NCBI GenBank assembly: GCA_018714755.1
Contig: DVMY01000076.1
Location: 1 to 34,298 of the forward strand
Length of the DNA stretch: 34,298 nucleotides
Source of the DNA: Candidatus Aphodousia faecigallinarum
Lineage (GTDB): Bacteria > Pseudomonadota > Gammaproteobacteria > Burkholderiales > Burkholderiaceae_F
Reading direction: 5' to 3'
Made by a program: the position numbers and the translations under genes. Positions 10,247 through 20,501 of the stretch are shown here, piece by piece. The notes beneath the pieces are model-generated. The model was not told where the DNA came from and searched no databases. It saw nothing but the letters and a program-made list of their open reading frames with translations. Position 1 is the stretch's first letter. Each line of letters opens with the position of its first letter.

Positions 10247-11215
10247 TTAGTGACGAGGAAAATCCAATCGAGCTTCCGACAAAATCTTAAGGACCAGTTC
10301 CTGATAACTGATAGAAGCGTTCTTCGCAGCCAACGGAACCAGTGAGTGCGCTGTCATACCCGGAGAAGTGTTCATTTCCAATAAACTGAAGGAACCGTCT
10401 TCGGACAAAATCAAGTCAATCCGACTCCAACCGCGAGCGCCTAAGGCTCGATAAGCACTCAAGCAAGTGCGCGAAATATCCTCTCTGAGATCATCAGACA
10501 ACTTTGCCGGGCACTCATAACGAACATCATTGGTAAAGTATTTGTTCTGATAGTCATAGTCTCCGTTCGGAGCAATGATTTCAATAATCGGGAGAACTTG
10601 CGCATCTTGACCGCTTCCAAGCACAGCCACCGTCAATTCCCGACCAAAAATTCTCTCTTCCACCATCACGTGTTGATCTAAAACCAACGCCTTTTCAATG
10701 GCGGCATGTAAATCTTCAACTGTTGCGTCCTGCAATTTGGTCAGGCCAATACTTGAACCCTCACGAGCCGGCTTCACCACCAAATCTCGTCCCAATTCCT
10801 GCATAACGAAATTCAAATCGCTGTCGGCAGAAACCAACATTCCCTTTGGGCTTGGAATTTGGCGTTCACGCCAAATTTGCTTGGTTAAATTTTTATCAAT
10901 GGCTACCGCGCTCGTCTTGACACCGGGGCCTGTGTAAGGAATGCCTAAATATTCAAGGACGCCTTGGATGGTTCCATCTTCACCATAGCGGCCATGCAAG
11001 GCAATAAACGCGCGATCATAGCCTCCCTTTTCCAATTCAGAAATGCTTTGTTCTTTAGGATCAAAACGCGTGACATCCACTCCGGCCTCTACCAATGCAT
11101 CGTAAACACCTTTGCCACTCATGAGCGAGACTTCGCGTTCGCTGGACATCCCACCTAAAAGTAAAACAACCTTTCCAAGACTTTCAGGCTTAATTTCTTT
11201 TTTGTCTTCTTGCAT
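10247..11215 (-). CDS. ddl: D-alanine--D-alanine ligase
   Basis: GGMSSEREVSLMSG, ALHGRYGEDGTIQG and EMNTSPGMTAHSL motifs. Confidence 0.97.
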   Translation of the reverse strand: MQEDKKEIKPESLGKVVLLLGGMSSEREVSLMSGKGVYDALVEAGVDVTRFDPKEQSISELEKGGYDRAFIALHGRYGEDGTIQGVLEYLGIPYTGPGVKTSAVAIDKNLTKQIWRERQIPSPKGMLVSADSDLNFVMQELGRDLVVKPAREGSSIGLTKLQDATVEDLHAAIEKALVLDQHVMVEERIFGRELTVAVLGSGQDAQVLPIIEIIAPNGDYDYQNKYFTNDVRYECPAKLSDDLREDISRTCLSAYRALGARGWSRIDLILSEDGSFSLLEMNTSPGMTAHSLVPLAAKNASISYQELVLKILSEARLDFPRH

Positions 11216-11228
11216 TGAACTGTTCCTT

Positions 11229-12626
11229 TTAATTAGACAAACCGGCGCGCTCTTTCAGACGTCCGGGAACGCCACCAACACTTCCCGCTCCCATGGTAAC
11301 AACCACGTCACCATCACGAGCCAATTTCATGATAGCGTCATCCATTTCGGCCGGAGTATCCACAAAGACTAACTCAGTTTGACCGACAATGCGAATGGCG
11401 CGAGCGAGCGCTCTACCATCCGCTCCAACGATCGGCGTTTCTCCAGCGGGATACACATCGGCCAAAACCAAGGCCTCGACACTGCTTAACACCTTGACAA
11501 AATCCTCAAAGCAATCGCGTGTTCTCGTATAACGATGCGGTTGGAAAGCCACCAGTACCCGACGTCCGGGGAACGCTCCGCGGACCGCCTCAAGCGTTGC
11601 CTTCATTTCATGCGGATGATGACCGTAATCATCGATCAACGTAAAGGACCCGCCGTTGGGAAGTGCAATTTCACCATAACGGCTAAAGCGTCTGCCCACC
11701 CCCGTGAACGTTTCCAAAGCTAATTTAATTTTGTCATCGGCGACATCGGCCATCGTCGCGATGGCGATGGCGGCCAAACTATTTCGAACATTATGAAGGC
11801 CCGGCAGATTCAAGCGGACATCCAACGGTTCACGACCTTGCCGTAAAACTGTGTAACACATTTGAGTGCCATCGGCTCGAATATTGACGGCCCGCACATC
11901 CGCTTCTTCAGCCAAACCGTAGGTCACCACGGAACGCGGCACACGAGCAATGATTGAACGAACATTTTCATCGTCCAGACACAAAACAGCCTTACCATAA
12001 AATGGCAGTCTCGTCAGAAAATCGACAAACGCTTGCTTCAGCTTATCGAAGTTATGATCATAGGTGTCCATGTGATCCGCGTCGATATTGGTTACCGCGG
12101 CGATCACCGGAGAGAGATATAAGAAGGACGCGTCCGACTCGTCAGCCTCGGCCACAATAAATTCGCCGCGACCCAGTCTTGCGTTGGCACCGGCGGAATT
12201 AAGCCTACCGCCAATCACAAATGTGGGGTCAAGACCACCCGCGGCCAATAAACTCGCAACAAGCGAAGTGGTCGTCGTCTTGCCATGAGCGCCAGCAATC
12301 GCGATACCGCTTCTGAAACGCATTAACTCAGCCAGCATAACAGCGCGGGGAACCACGGGGATTCTCGCTTGGCGCGCCGCCACCACTTCGGGATTATCCG
12401 CTTTGATCGCCGAGGATATCACGACAACATCCGCACCTTCCACATTTTCGGGGCGATGTTCACGGAAAATTTTCACACCCAATCCGCTCAGTCTTTCCGT
12501 GGCCGCATTCGTCGCCATGTCAGAACCGGTCACCTGGTAACCCAAAGTCACCAGCACTTCCGCGATACCGTTCATACCGGTACCGCCGATGCCCACAAAG
12601 TGAATCTTGTTGACTGCAAATCTCAT
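11229..12626 (-). CDS. murC: UDP-N-acetylmuramate--L-alanine ligase
   Basis: [31 protein letters not shown] and DDYGHHPHE motifs. Confidence 0.98.
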   Translation of the reverse strand: MRFAVNKIHFVGIGGTGMNGIAEVLVTLGYQVTGSDMATNAATERLSGLGVKIFREHRPENVEGADVVVISSAIKADNPEVVAARQARIPVVPRAVMLAELMRFRSGIAIAGAHGKTTTTSLVASLLAAGGLDPTFVIGGRLNSAGANARLGRGEFIVAEADESDASFLYLSPVIAAVTNIDADHMDTYDHNFDKLKQAFVDFLTRLPFYGKAVLCLDDENVRSIIARVPRSVVTYGLAEEADVRAVNIRADGTQMCYTVLRQGREPLDVRLNLPGLHNVRNSLAAIAIATMADVADDKIKLALETFTGVGRRFSRYGEIALPNGGSFTLIDDYGHHPHEMKATLEAVRGAFPGRRVLVAFQPHRYTRTRDCFEDFVKVLSSVEALVLADVYPAGETPIVGADGRALARAIRIVGQTELVFVDTPAEMDDAIMKLARDGDVVVTMGAGSVGGVPGRLKERAGLSN

Positions 12627-12657
12627 TTATTTTTGCCTTCAATACATAAACCTGAAG

Positions 12658-13746
12658 TCATAATTTTGCCAAACGTTCTATCGTATCGGCTACTGTCTTC
12701 GCCGCCCCCCGTTTTGCAAGGCTTCTAGCCTTTGAAGCCATTTCCAAAAGATCCTCTCGGGTAAGCGAACTTAGTTTTTCATACAGTGAATCAGGCGTTA
12801 AATCTTTCTGTTCAAGCAAAATTCCGGCACCCTCATCCTGCATATAACAGGCATTGCCCAATTGATGCTGAGTGGTTGATACAACAAAGGGCACTAAAAT
12901 GGCCGGAACACCCCCGGCGGTGAGCTCGCTCACTGTTGTCGCGCCAGCGCGGCAAACAACAACATCGGCTTGTTCATAGGCACTTGCCATATCATCAATG
13001 AAACTCACCACTCGGGCTTCAACTCCATACTTGGCATAAAGCGCCTTCACTTCCTCCACCGCGGTCCGTCCGCACTGATGCGTAATAACCGGGCGATTTT
13101 GGGGATCAAATTTAGCCATCGCCGCCGGCACCGTTTCATTGAGAACTTTTGCCCCCAGTGAGCCTCCAAAAATGAGTACATTGAGTCGACCGCTTCGTCC
13201 TTGATAACGCTCTTGCGGAGTAGGCAGCGCCAAAATTTCTTCTCTCACCGGATTACCGGAGACAATGGCTTTAGCCCCGGCGCGGTGCGCGCACTCGCCA
13301 TCAAACCCACACATCACAGCCTGTGCCCAAGGCATTACTACACGAACACTCATCAGGCTGCCGGCGTCACAGTTCATCATCACCAGTGGCTTATTTTTGC
13401 TTCGAGCGCCAAAAGCGGCCGGAACAGCAATGTAACCACCCGTAGAGAAAACCGCGCTCGCCTGCCTTTTTTCGACCAATGCCTTAGCCGCGAAACAAGA
13501 CTTGATAAGCTTGACGGCGCCCGTGAGCATGTGCTTTAAGCCTTTTCCTCTCATTCCAGTAAAGTCCAAGGCGTCAAAGTCAATATTTCTTTGGCCCACC
13601 AAGCGAGACTCCATTCCAACAGGCGTTCCTATCCAAGAAACCGTCCACCCTCTTTTTTTCATTTCCTCGGCTACCGCCAAACCGGGCATCACATGCCCTC
13701 CCGTTCCCGCGGCGGCGATAATCAAATGTTTTGTCTGCTGCATCAC
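12658..13746 (-). CDS. murG: UDP-N-acetylglucosamine transferase MurG
   Basis: AAGTGGHVMPGLAVA, IFGGSLGA and CRAGATTVSEL motifs. Confidence 0.97.
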   Translation of the reverse strand: MMQQTKHLIIAAAGTGGHVMPGLAVAEEMKKRGWTVSWIGTPVGMESRLVGQRNIDFDALDFTGMRGKGLKHMLTGAVKLIKSCFAAKALVEKRQASAVFSTGGYIAVPAAFGARSKNKPLVMMNCDAGSLMSVRVVMPWAQAVMCGFDGECAHRAGAKAIVSGNPVREEILALPTPQERYQGRSGRLNVLIFGGSLGAKVLNETVPAAMAKFDPQNRPVITHQCGRTAVEEVKALYAKYGVEARVVSFIDDMASAYEQADVVVCRAGATTVSELTAGGVPAILVPFVVSTTQHQLGNACYMQDEGAGILLEQKDLTPDSLYEKLSSLTREDLLEMASKARSLAKRGAAKTVADTIERLAKL

Positions 13747-14954
13747 CGTTTCCTCTTTCCTCGCATCAGAAGCCGATTTTCATAGTCAACACGCAACAAA
13801 AGCGCAAGCGCACACAACGTTACCACTATAGAGGATCCACCATAACTCACCAACGGCAACGTTAATCCTTTGGTTGGAAACACTCCGATGGCTACTCCAA
13901 TATTAATAAGCGCTTGCACACCAATCCATAGCCCAACTCCTTGAGCCACTAAACCGGAATAAACCGAATCCAAACGAACGGCTTGACGTCCGATTTCAAA
14001 AGAGCGCCGCACCAACCAATAAAAAAGAAATAAAACAAAGGTGAAACCGACCAAGCCCAATTCTTCGCCAATGACAGCCAATATAAAGTCTGTGTGCGCT
14101 TCAGGTAGATAGTGCATTTTTTCGACACTAGCGCCCAAACCCACGCCGAAAAGCTCCCCGCGACCAAAAGCAATCAAAGAGTGTGTTAACTGGTAGGCTT
14201 TCCCCAATTGATTTTCGATGTCCCAAGGATTGAGATAGGCAAAAACACGAGCCGTTCGCCAAGGCGACAGCGCGATAGAGAGCACGATAACCACGCCAAT
14301 CACAAAGCCGAAAGGAATGATGATTCGCCAACTCAGGCCCCCTAAGAACACGACCCCCAACACAATGGCGCTGATCACAACCGTCGCCCCCAAGTCAGGC
14401 TGCAAGGAAAGCAACATGGCCACCGCTCCGATATAGAGCATCACAGGAATTAATCCTCTGGTGTACGAGTGCATGTAGGCTTGACGAGTGAGAACAAACT
14501 GCGAAATCACCAAAACGGAGACAAACTTGACGACTTCGGATACCTGAAGATTAATCGGACCAAACCCGATCCAACGGGTTGAACCGTTAACCTCGTGCCC
14601 CAGCCCCGGGACAAAGACCGAAATCAAAAGCAGAATGCCAAATAGCCCCAGCGGATAACTCAGCATGTACCATCGGTACATTGGCACTTTGAAGACAAAA
14701 AAGGCCGCCGCCAACCCTATCAAAATATAAACAGCGTGACGAATGGCGAAATAGCCCTCTGAAGTTTGGTACTTTGGCGAATCACCCAAAGAGATGGAAG
14801 CGGAATAAACCATGATTAAGCCCAATATCAAAAGGGCCAATATCACCGCTATCACACTAAAATCAATCGACGAAATGGTCGCAAAAGAGTCTCTGGAACT
14901 CCAGTCCTCTTGCTTTTTCGCATGCCTTTTGAAAAATCGCTTCAGGTCAATCAT
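13743..14954 (-). CDS. ftsW: Lipid II polymerase/SEDS protein FtsW
   Basis: SEDS family: LQPDLGATVVI, GIGE/AHTDFILAVIGEELG, PTKGLTLPLVSYGGSS. Confidence 0.96.
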   Translation of the reverse strand: MIDLKRFFKRHAKKQEDWSSRDSFATISSIDFSVIAVILALLILGLIMVYSASISLGDSPKYQTSEGYFAIRHAVYILIGLAAAFFVFKVPMYRWYMLSYPLGLFGILLLISVFVPGLGHEVNGSTRWIGFGPINLQVSEVVKFVSVLVISQFVLTRQAYMHSYTRGLIPVMLYIGAVAMLLSLQPDLGATVVISAIVLGVVFLGGLSWRIIIPFGFVIGVVIVLSIALSPWRTARVFAYLNPWDIENQLGKAYQLTHSLIAFGRGELFGVGLGASVEKMHYLPEAHTDFILAVIGEELGLVGFTFVLFLFYWLVRRSFEIGRQAVRLDSVYSGLVAQGVGLWIGVQALINIGVAIGVFPTKGLTLPLVSYGGSSIVVTLCALALLLRVDYENRLLMRGKRKR

Positions 14955-16408
14955 TGGTGATCATCACCGGCTAACGCTTTGGCGCTGGCAATGAATATAG
15001 CCGAGCGCTCCGCATAGTCTTTGAACATATCCCAACTGGCGCAAGCCGGTGAAAGCAAAACGCAGTCTCGAGGTTGAGCGATTGCGGCAGCCTTTTGAAC
15101 CGCCTCGGGCATATCTTTGGCGTGAACAATCGGGTAGGCAGCCCCCGCCAGCGCTTTTTCAATAAGAGGCGCGTCTCGTCCGATTAAAACAGCGCCTCTG
15201 GCGTGCCGTTTCATAGAGTCGGCGATGGGCGCGAAATCCTGCCCCTTGCCGTCGCCGCCTAAAATAACAACCAACTTGGTTCCGTTGGCTCCCAAACCTT
15301 CAAGCGCGGCAACCGTTGCCCCTACATTTGTTCCTTTGCTATCGTCAATGTAGTCAACGCCATTGACCGTCATCACATACTCGACCCGATGCGGTTCTCC
15401 ACGATACTGCGCAAGCGCTCTGAGTGCGTCACTAATTGGCAAACCGGCTGCGTAAATTAGCGCCAACGCCGCCAATGCATTCATCGTATTGTGTCTGCCA
15501 CGGATATGCAGAGCCTCTTCAGGCATCAGACGCTGCAAAACTTGCCCCGAAAGCACCTTCTTTTTGCTGAGTTGAACCGAGTCATCTTCATTAAAAGCCA
15601 GCCACACCAGACCGTCTTCTTCAACCAGTCCCCATTCATTGGGCAAAAGCGGACTTTTCTCTCCGAAAGTAAACACACGACGATCTTCAGCCGCGAAATT
15701 CATCACGGTCGCATCATCTCGATTGAGAACTCTTGCTGTTTTTTCATGAGCGAATATCTTGGCTTTCGCTGAAACATACTCGTTCATTCCGCCGTGCCAA
15801 TCCAAATGATCTTGGGTGACATTCAAAAGCGCGGCGGCATCAGGGGCCAAACTGCTAGTTGTTTCAAGCTGAAAGCTCGATAGCTCCAACACCCACACAT
15901 CAGGCAACTCTCCGCTCGCTAAATAACGATCCAATTCCGCTACCGCATTGGGACCGATATTGCCCGCGGCCACTGCCTTTAATCCTGAAGCGGCGGCCAT
16001 CTTTGTTGTCAGCGATGTTGTGGTGGTTTTACCGTTTGTTCCGGTTACCGCAATCAGCTTTGGGCTATAGCCCATTTCTTTTTTGAGCTTATCCAGCTCT
16101 CTGGCAAAAAGCTCAATCTCCCCGACTAACTCAATACCCATTGAGAGCGCTTTTTGAACTAAGGGCGTGACTTCCGAGTGCCAAGGACTGATCCCGGGAG
16201 ACATGACTAGAAGTCTTGCGTCTTCGAGTTCTTTTTCCGCAGCTTCTAAAGCGACAAACTTAAAACCCTCTTTTCCAGCCAAACGAGACAGGGCGGGCGG
16301 TTGCGAACGCGTATCAGTTGCGCAAACCAACCAGTCGCGCTTGAGTAAAAAATTGGTGCACGCCTGACCTGAGGCCCCTAATCCAATCACAAGAGCTTTT
16401 TGCTGCAT
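14951..16408 (-). CDS. murD: UDP-N-acetylmuramoylalanine--D-glutamate ligase
   Basis: [26 protein letters not shown] and YIDDSKGTNVGAT motifs. Confidence 0.97.
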   Translation of the reverse strand: MQQKALVIGLGASGQACTNFLLKRDWLVCATDTRSQPPALSRLAGKEGFKFVALEAAEKELEDARLLVMSPGISPWHSEVTPLVQKALSMGIELVGEIELFARELDKLKKEMGYSPKLIAVTGTNGKTTTTSLTTKMAAASGLKAVAAGNIGPNAVAELDRYLASGELPDVWVLELSSFQLETTSSLAPDAAALLNVTQDHLDWHGGMNEYVSAKAKIFAHEKTARVLNRDDATVMNFAAEDRRVFTFGEKSPLLPNEWGLVEEDGLVWLAFNEDDSVQLSKKKVLSGQVLQRLMPEEALHIRGRHNTMNALAALALIYAAGLPISDALRALAQYRGEPHRVEYVMTVNGVDYIDDSKGTNVGATVAALEGLGANGTKLVVILGGDGKGQDFAPIADSMKRHARGAVLIGRDAPLIEKALAGAAYPIVHAKDMPEAVQKAAAIAQPRDCVLLSPACASWDMFKDYAERSAIFIASAKALAGDDHQ

Positions 16409-16418
16409 GGTATGCCTA

Positions 16419-17573
16419 TTAACGAATCTTTAAGGTCGACAAGCCGATCAAAACTAAAATGAAAGTGATAATCCAAAAACGCGTGACCACTTGCGTTTCT
16501 TTCCACCCCTTCAGTTCGAAATGGTGGTGAATCGGCGCCATCAAAAACACTCGCTTGCCGCCAGATAGCCTGAAGTAGGTTGTTTGAATCATCACCGAGA
16601 GGGTTTCCACAACGAAAATACCTCCCATAATGGCTAAAACCAACTCTTGTCGAGTAATCACTGCCACCGTGCCTAATGTGCCGCCAAGCGCCAAAGCGCC
16701 CACGTCGCCCATGAAAACCTGGGCGGGGTGCGCGTTAAACCACAAAAACGCAAGACCGGCACCAGCTAACGCCGCGCACACGACAACCAACTCCCCGGCA
16801 CCGGGAATGTAAGGAAAGAGTAAATAGTGGGCGAAGTCAACGCGGCCTTCAACATAGGCGAAAATCCCCAAAGCGCTTCCCACCATCGCAGCGGGCAAAA
16901 TAGCCAAACCGTCCAATCCGTCCGTTAAATTAACCGCGTTACTGGTACCGACAATCACAATGAAAGTGAGAACAATGAAACCAAAAATTCCCAACGGATA
17001 GGCAAAATGTTTGAAAAACGGAATAATCAGATCCGCATGTGAGGGCATTTGCATCGGGAAACCCGACTCAATCCAACCCAGAACCATGTGCACCACATGA
17101 ATATCATTCGGAGCGCTGATGGCGAAGGCTAAGTAAACCGAAGCGATCAGACCAATAAGGGATTGCCAACCGAATTTTTCTTTGGCGCTCATTCCCTTCG
17201 GATCATGGTGAACAACCTTACGATAATCATCCACCCAACCAATCCAGCCGAAACCCAAGGTCACGAACAAAACAACCCACACAAAACGGTTGCTCAAATC
17301 CATCCACAGCAGAGTGGACAGGCCGATCGCGATCAAAATTAAAACGCCGCCCATCGTCGGCGTGCCGTCTTTAACAATGTGCGTCTTAGGACCGTTGGTT
17401 CGAACCGCCTGACCCATTTTCATGGCACGCAAATACCGAATGGTAGCCGGCCCCGCCATAAAGCCAATAACCAAAGCCGTCAGCGCTGCCATCACAGCGC
17501 GCAAGCTTAAATAGTTAAAAACCTGAAAAGCTCGGATATCTTCTCCGAGCCACCGGAATAGCTCGAGCAACAT
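16419..17573 (-). CDS. mraY: Phospho-N-acetylmuramoyl-pentapeptide transferase
   Basis: [24 protein letters not shown] and [13 protein letters not shown] motifs. Confidence 0.98.
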   Translation of the reverse strand: MLLELFRWLGEDIRAFQVFNYLSLRAVMAALTALVIGFMAGPATIRYLRAMKMGQAVRTNGPKTHIVKDGTPTMGGVLILIAIGLSTLLWMDLSNRFVWVVLFVTLGFGWIGWVDDYRKVVHHDPKGMSAKEKFGWQSLIGLIASVYLAFAISAPNDIHVVHMVLGWIESGFPMQMPSHADLIIPFFKHFAYPLGIFGFIVLTFIVIVGTSNAVNLTDGLDGLAILPAAMVGSALGIFAYVEGRVDFAHYLLFPYIPGAGELVVVCAALAGAGLAFLWFNAHPAQVFMGDVGALALGGTLGTVAVITRQELVLAIMGGIFVVETLSVMIQTTYFRLSGGKRVFLMAPIHHHFELKGWKETQVVTRFWIITFILVLIGLSTLKIR

Positions 17574-17576
17574 GCT

Positions 17577-20438
17577 TTAATCCTTTTGTTCCGTCGTTGC
17601 TTGTTCAACCAGCGCTTTCACAACGGTTGACAGTTTCATACAGTTTGAACCCTTCACGCTAACCGTATGACAACTTTTACTTTCAGAGAGCACTGATTCA
17701 ATAAATTGCTTTCTATCTTGCTGCCAAAGACTCATGGCGTTCGGGCTAAGAGACTTAAACTTTTCGACAGCGTAACGCATCTGATCGCCAGTCGCATAAA
17801 ACGCGTCAATATGTTTTTCCGCGGCATAAGCACCAATTTCTTCATGAAATTCAATGCTTTTTTGTCCTAATTCAGCCATATCACCCGCCACCAACATTCT
17901 TGGCGCAGGATAGGACACCAATAAGTCAATAGCAGCCTTCATGCTATCAGGATTGGCATTATAGGCATCATCAATTACGGTGAGCTTACCCACCTTATGA
18001 ACCTGTCCGCGCCCCTTGATCGCTTCGAATTGTTCCACTCCCTGTCGAATAACTTCAAGAGAAATATTAAGTCCCAAACAGACCGCCGTCGCGGCTAAAG
18101 CGTTCTTGAAATTGTGTTCACCGCGAACTTTCATTCTCGCTTCAAACGATCCGATCGGCGTTTTAATCAAAGCGGTCATCCCTGTGGAGTCGGTTCGCAT
18201 GCAACCGTTAACATCGGCCGTGGCATCTATTCCAAAAGTCATGACATTGGCTTGTTGCGCCATCTCCAACCAGATTGAACGGCAGGGATCATCTGCGGAA
18301 ATAACAGCGATGCCATTTGAAGGCAGCACTCGGAAAACTTCCCCGTTTTCACGCGCGGTCGCCTCCACGGACTGCAAAAATTCCTGGTGCTCTCTCTGGG
18401 CGTTGGTCACCACCGCTATGGTCGGTTGAACGAGACCGCTCAAATAGCGCATTTCTCCGACATGATTCATGCCGGTTTCAATAACCGCCGCTTCGTGATC
18501 GTCCCTTAAACGCCAGAGCATGATGGGCACGCCGATGTCATTGTTGAGATTGCCCTCTGTGGCTAACGCATGCTCTCCATATCGAGCCTTTAATATGGAA
18601 GCGATCATTTGCGTGGTGGTTGTTTTGCCATTGCTGCCCGCTACAGCCACCAAGCCTAAATTTCTACCGCGTCTCCAATAACCAGCGGTCACCCCCAAAG
18701 CTAATTTGACATCCTTAACAACAATCTGCGGCAGTGGACAATACACCTCATGATCGACCACCACCGCCGCGGCTCCCGCCCGCATGGCCTGCATGACAAA
18801 ATCGTGCCCGTCAAAACGTTCCCCCTTTAGGGCGAAAAATAAAGAGCCTTCTTTAACCTGACGGGTATCCGTGCACACATTGGTAAAGGGGACGTCGCTG
18901 CCGAGCAAATGCGATCCGGGTAAAAGTTTCGATAAGAATTTCACATTCAAGAGGGCATCCGCAGGGGGTGTTTTCAGGCGTTGAGCGTTTCGCGCTTCCA
19001 CCACGTCGCTAAACGGGTGTTTCACTCCCTTGATCTCTTGATAGAGTTCGTGACCTTTGCCAGCGATCAGCACAACGTCTTGAGGATCCGCCTCCTTAAT
19101 GGCAGTGTGAATAGCTTCGCGTCGGTCCACAATGATTCTTTCCGGCTGCTTTAGACCAGCGGCCATTTGACGCAAAATCAGCTCCGGATCTTCCCCACGG
19201 GGATTGTCGCTTGTCAGTATGACCCTATCGGCCCCCGCCTCGGCCACCTGAGCCATTATGGGACGCTTGCCGGCATCACGATCACCGCCCGCGCCTAAAA
19301 CGACCCAAAGTTTGCCGCGACGCACTTTGGCCACTCCCCTGAGAGCCTCCAGAGCTTTTTCAACCGCATCCGGCGTATGGCTGTAGTCCACAATAGCTAA
19401 CGCTGCACCCGTATAGGGTACTTTTTGCATGCGGCCGTCAGGAGCCACCAACAAGGGTAACTTTTCAACGATTTCTCCCAACGCGAACCCGCGGCACAAA
19501 GCCGCTCCGATCACACCCAGTAAATTGGAAATATTAAAAGCGCCAAAAACGGATAGGTGCACGGTATGGCGTTCGCCTTGATAGACGATGTCAAATTGCA
19601 TGCCCTCCGGCATGGGGCGAATATTTTCCGCAGCCAACAAGTGGGTCCCTGCTAAAGCGATCGTTCCGCGCATTGTGGTCACAATTGTGTGTATTGAACG
19701 ATGCGAGCAACGCTCAGCCATGCGAACACCGGCTTCATCATCAATATTGATCACCGCGTGCTTTAAACCGGGCCAATCGAAGAGAATCGCCTTGGCTCGT
19801 TCATAGGCTTGCATATCATGGTGGTAATCCAAATGATCTCTAGTTAAGTTCGTAAAAATTCCCACATCAAAATGCGTGCCTTGCAATCTTCCCTGTTCCA
19901 GCCCAATTGAGCTCGCCTCAAGAGCAAAAGCGCAAGCGTCCGCCTTCAAAAGCCGACGATACAATCCCTGAAGACTCACCGCGTCGGGCGTCGTAAGCGA
20001 AGCCGTTTCAAACTTTTGTCCTTGCATGAAGCAGCCAATGGTTCCAATGGCGGCACACTTTTGGCCCAATAAACTTAAAAGCTGCGAGAGCCAATGAGAA
20101 GTTGTGGTCTTACCGTTGGTTCCTGTGATACCGATGGCAAACAAGTTAGCGCTTGGATCCCGATAAAAGCCGGAAGCGAATTCACCCAAATGTTGACTTA
20201 AATTCGGCACGGCGATAGCGGGCACACCGAATGTACGACGCACTCCATCGTCTTCGTACACGAGCGCACACGCCTTCTGAGCCGCGTCGCTTAAAAACTC
20301 CCTTCCATCACGGTGCAGCCCCGGAACTGCAATAAAGACATCACCGTCTTGTAAGTTTCGAGAATCCAACGTTAAGCGCTTGGCCTCCGGCGCCAAGCGT
20401 CTTAACAAACTGACATAGGATTGAATGTTGTCAAGCAT
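17577..20438 (-). CDS. murEF: Bifunctional MurE-MurF fusion (UDP-MurNAc-tripeptide synthetase / D-Ala-D-Ala adding enzyme)
   Basis: Single 953-aa ORF. N-terminal half has GITGTNGKTTTSHWL, DNPRGEDPELI (MurE m-DAP motif). C-terminal half has VAGSNGKTTTTQMIASIL and DDAYNANPDSMKAA (MurF). Confidence 0.97.
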   Translation of the reverse strand: MLDNIQSYVSLLRRLAPEAKRLTLDSRNLQDGDVFIAVPGLHRDGREFLSDAAQKACALVYEDDGVRRTFGVPAIAVPNLSQHLGEFASGFYRDPSANLFAIGITGTNGKTTTSHWLSQLLSLLGQKCAAIGTIGCFMQGQKFETASLTTPDAVSLQGLYRRLLKADACAFALEASSIGLEQGRLQGTHFDVGIFTNLTRDHLDYHHDMQAYERAKAILFDWPGLKHAVINIDDEAGVRMAERCSHRSIHTIVTTMRGTIALAGTHLLAAENIRPMPEGMQFDIVYQGERHTVHLSVFGAFNISNLLGVIGAALCRGFALGEIVEKLPLLVAPDGRMQKVPYTGAALAIVDYSHTPDAVEKALEALRGVAKVRRGKLWVVLGAGGDRDAGKRPIMAQVAEAGADRVILTSDNPRGEDPELILRQMAAGLKQPERIIVDRREAIHTAIKEADPQDVVLIAGKGHELYQEIKGVKHPFSDVVEARNAQRLKTPPADALLNVKFLSKLLPGSHLLGSDVPFTNVCTDTRQVKEGSLFFALKGERFDGHDFVMQAMRAGAAAVVVDHEVYCPLPQIVVKDVKLALGVTAGYWRRGRNLGLVAVAGSNGKTTTTQMIASILKARYGEHALATEGNLNNDIGVPIMLWRLRDDHEAAVIETGMNHVGEMRYLSGLVQPTIAVVTNAQREHQEFLQSVEATARENGEVFRVLPSNGIAVISADDPCRSIWLEMAQQANVMTFGIDATADVNGCMRTDSTGMTALIKTPIGSFEARMKVRGEHNFKNALAATAVCLGLNISLEVIRQGVEQFEAIKGRGQVHKVGKLTVIDDAYNANPDSMKAAIDLLVSYPAPRMLVAGDMAELGQKSIEFHEEIGAYAAEKHIDAFYATGDQMRYAVEKFKSLSPNAMSLWQQDRKQFIESVLSESKSCHTVSVKGSNCMKLSTVVKALVEQATTEQKD

Positions 20439-20501
20439 AGGGGTTTGCCATTGAGTCTTGTGTTGATTTAGCAGGATTGTTTCTAAACATACTGCCTTAT
20501 G

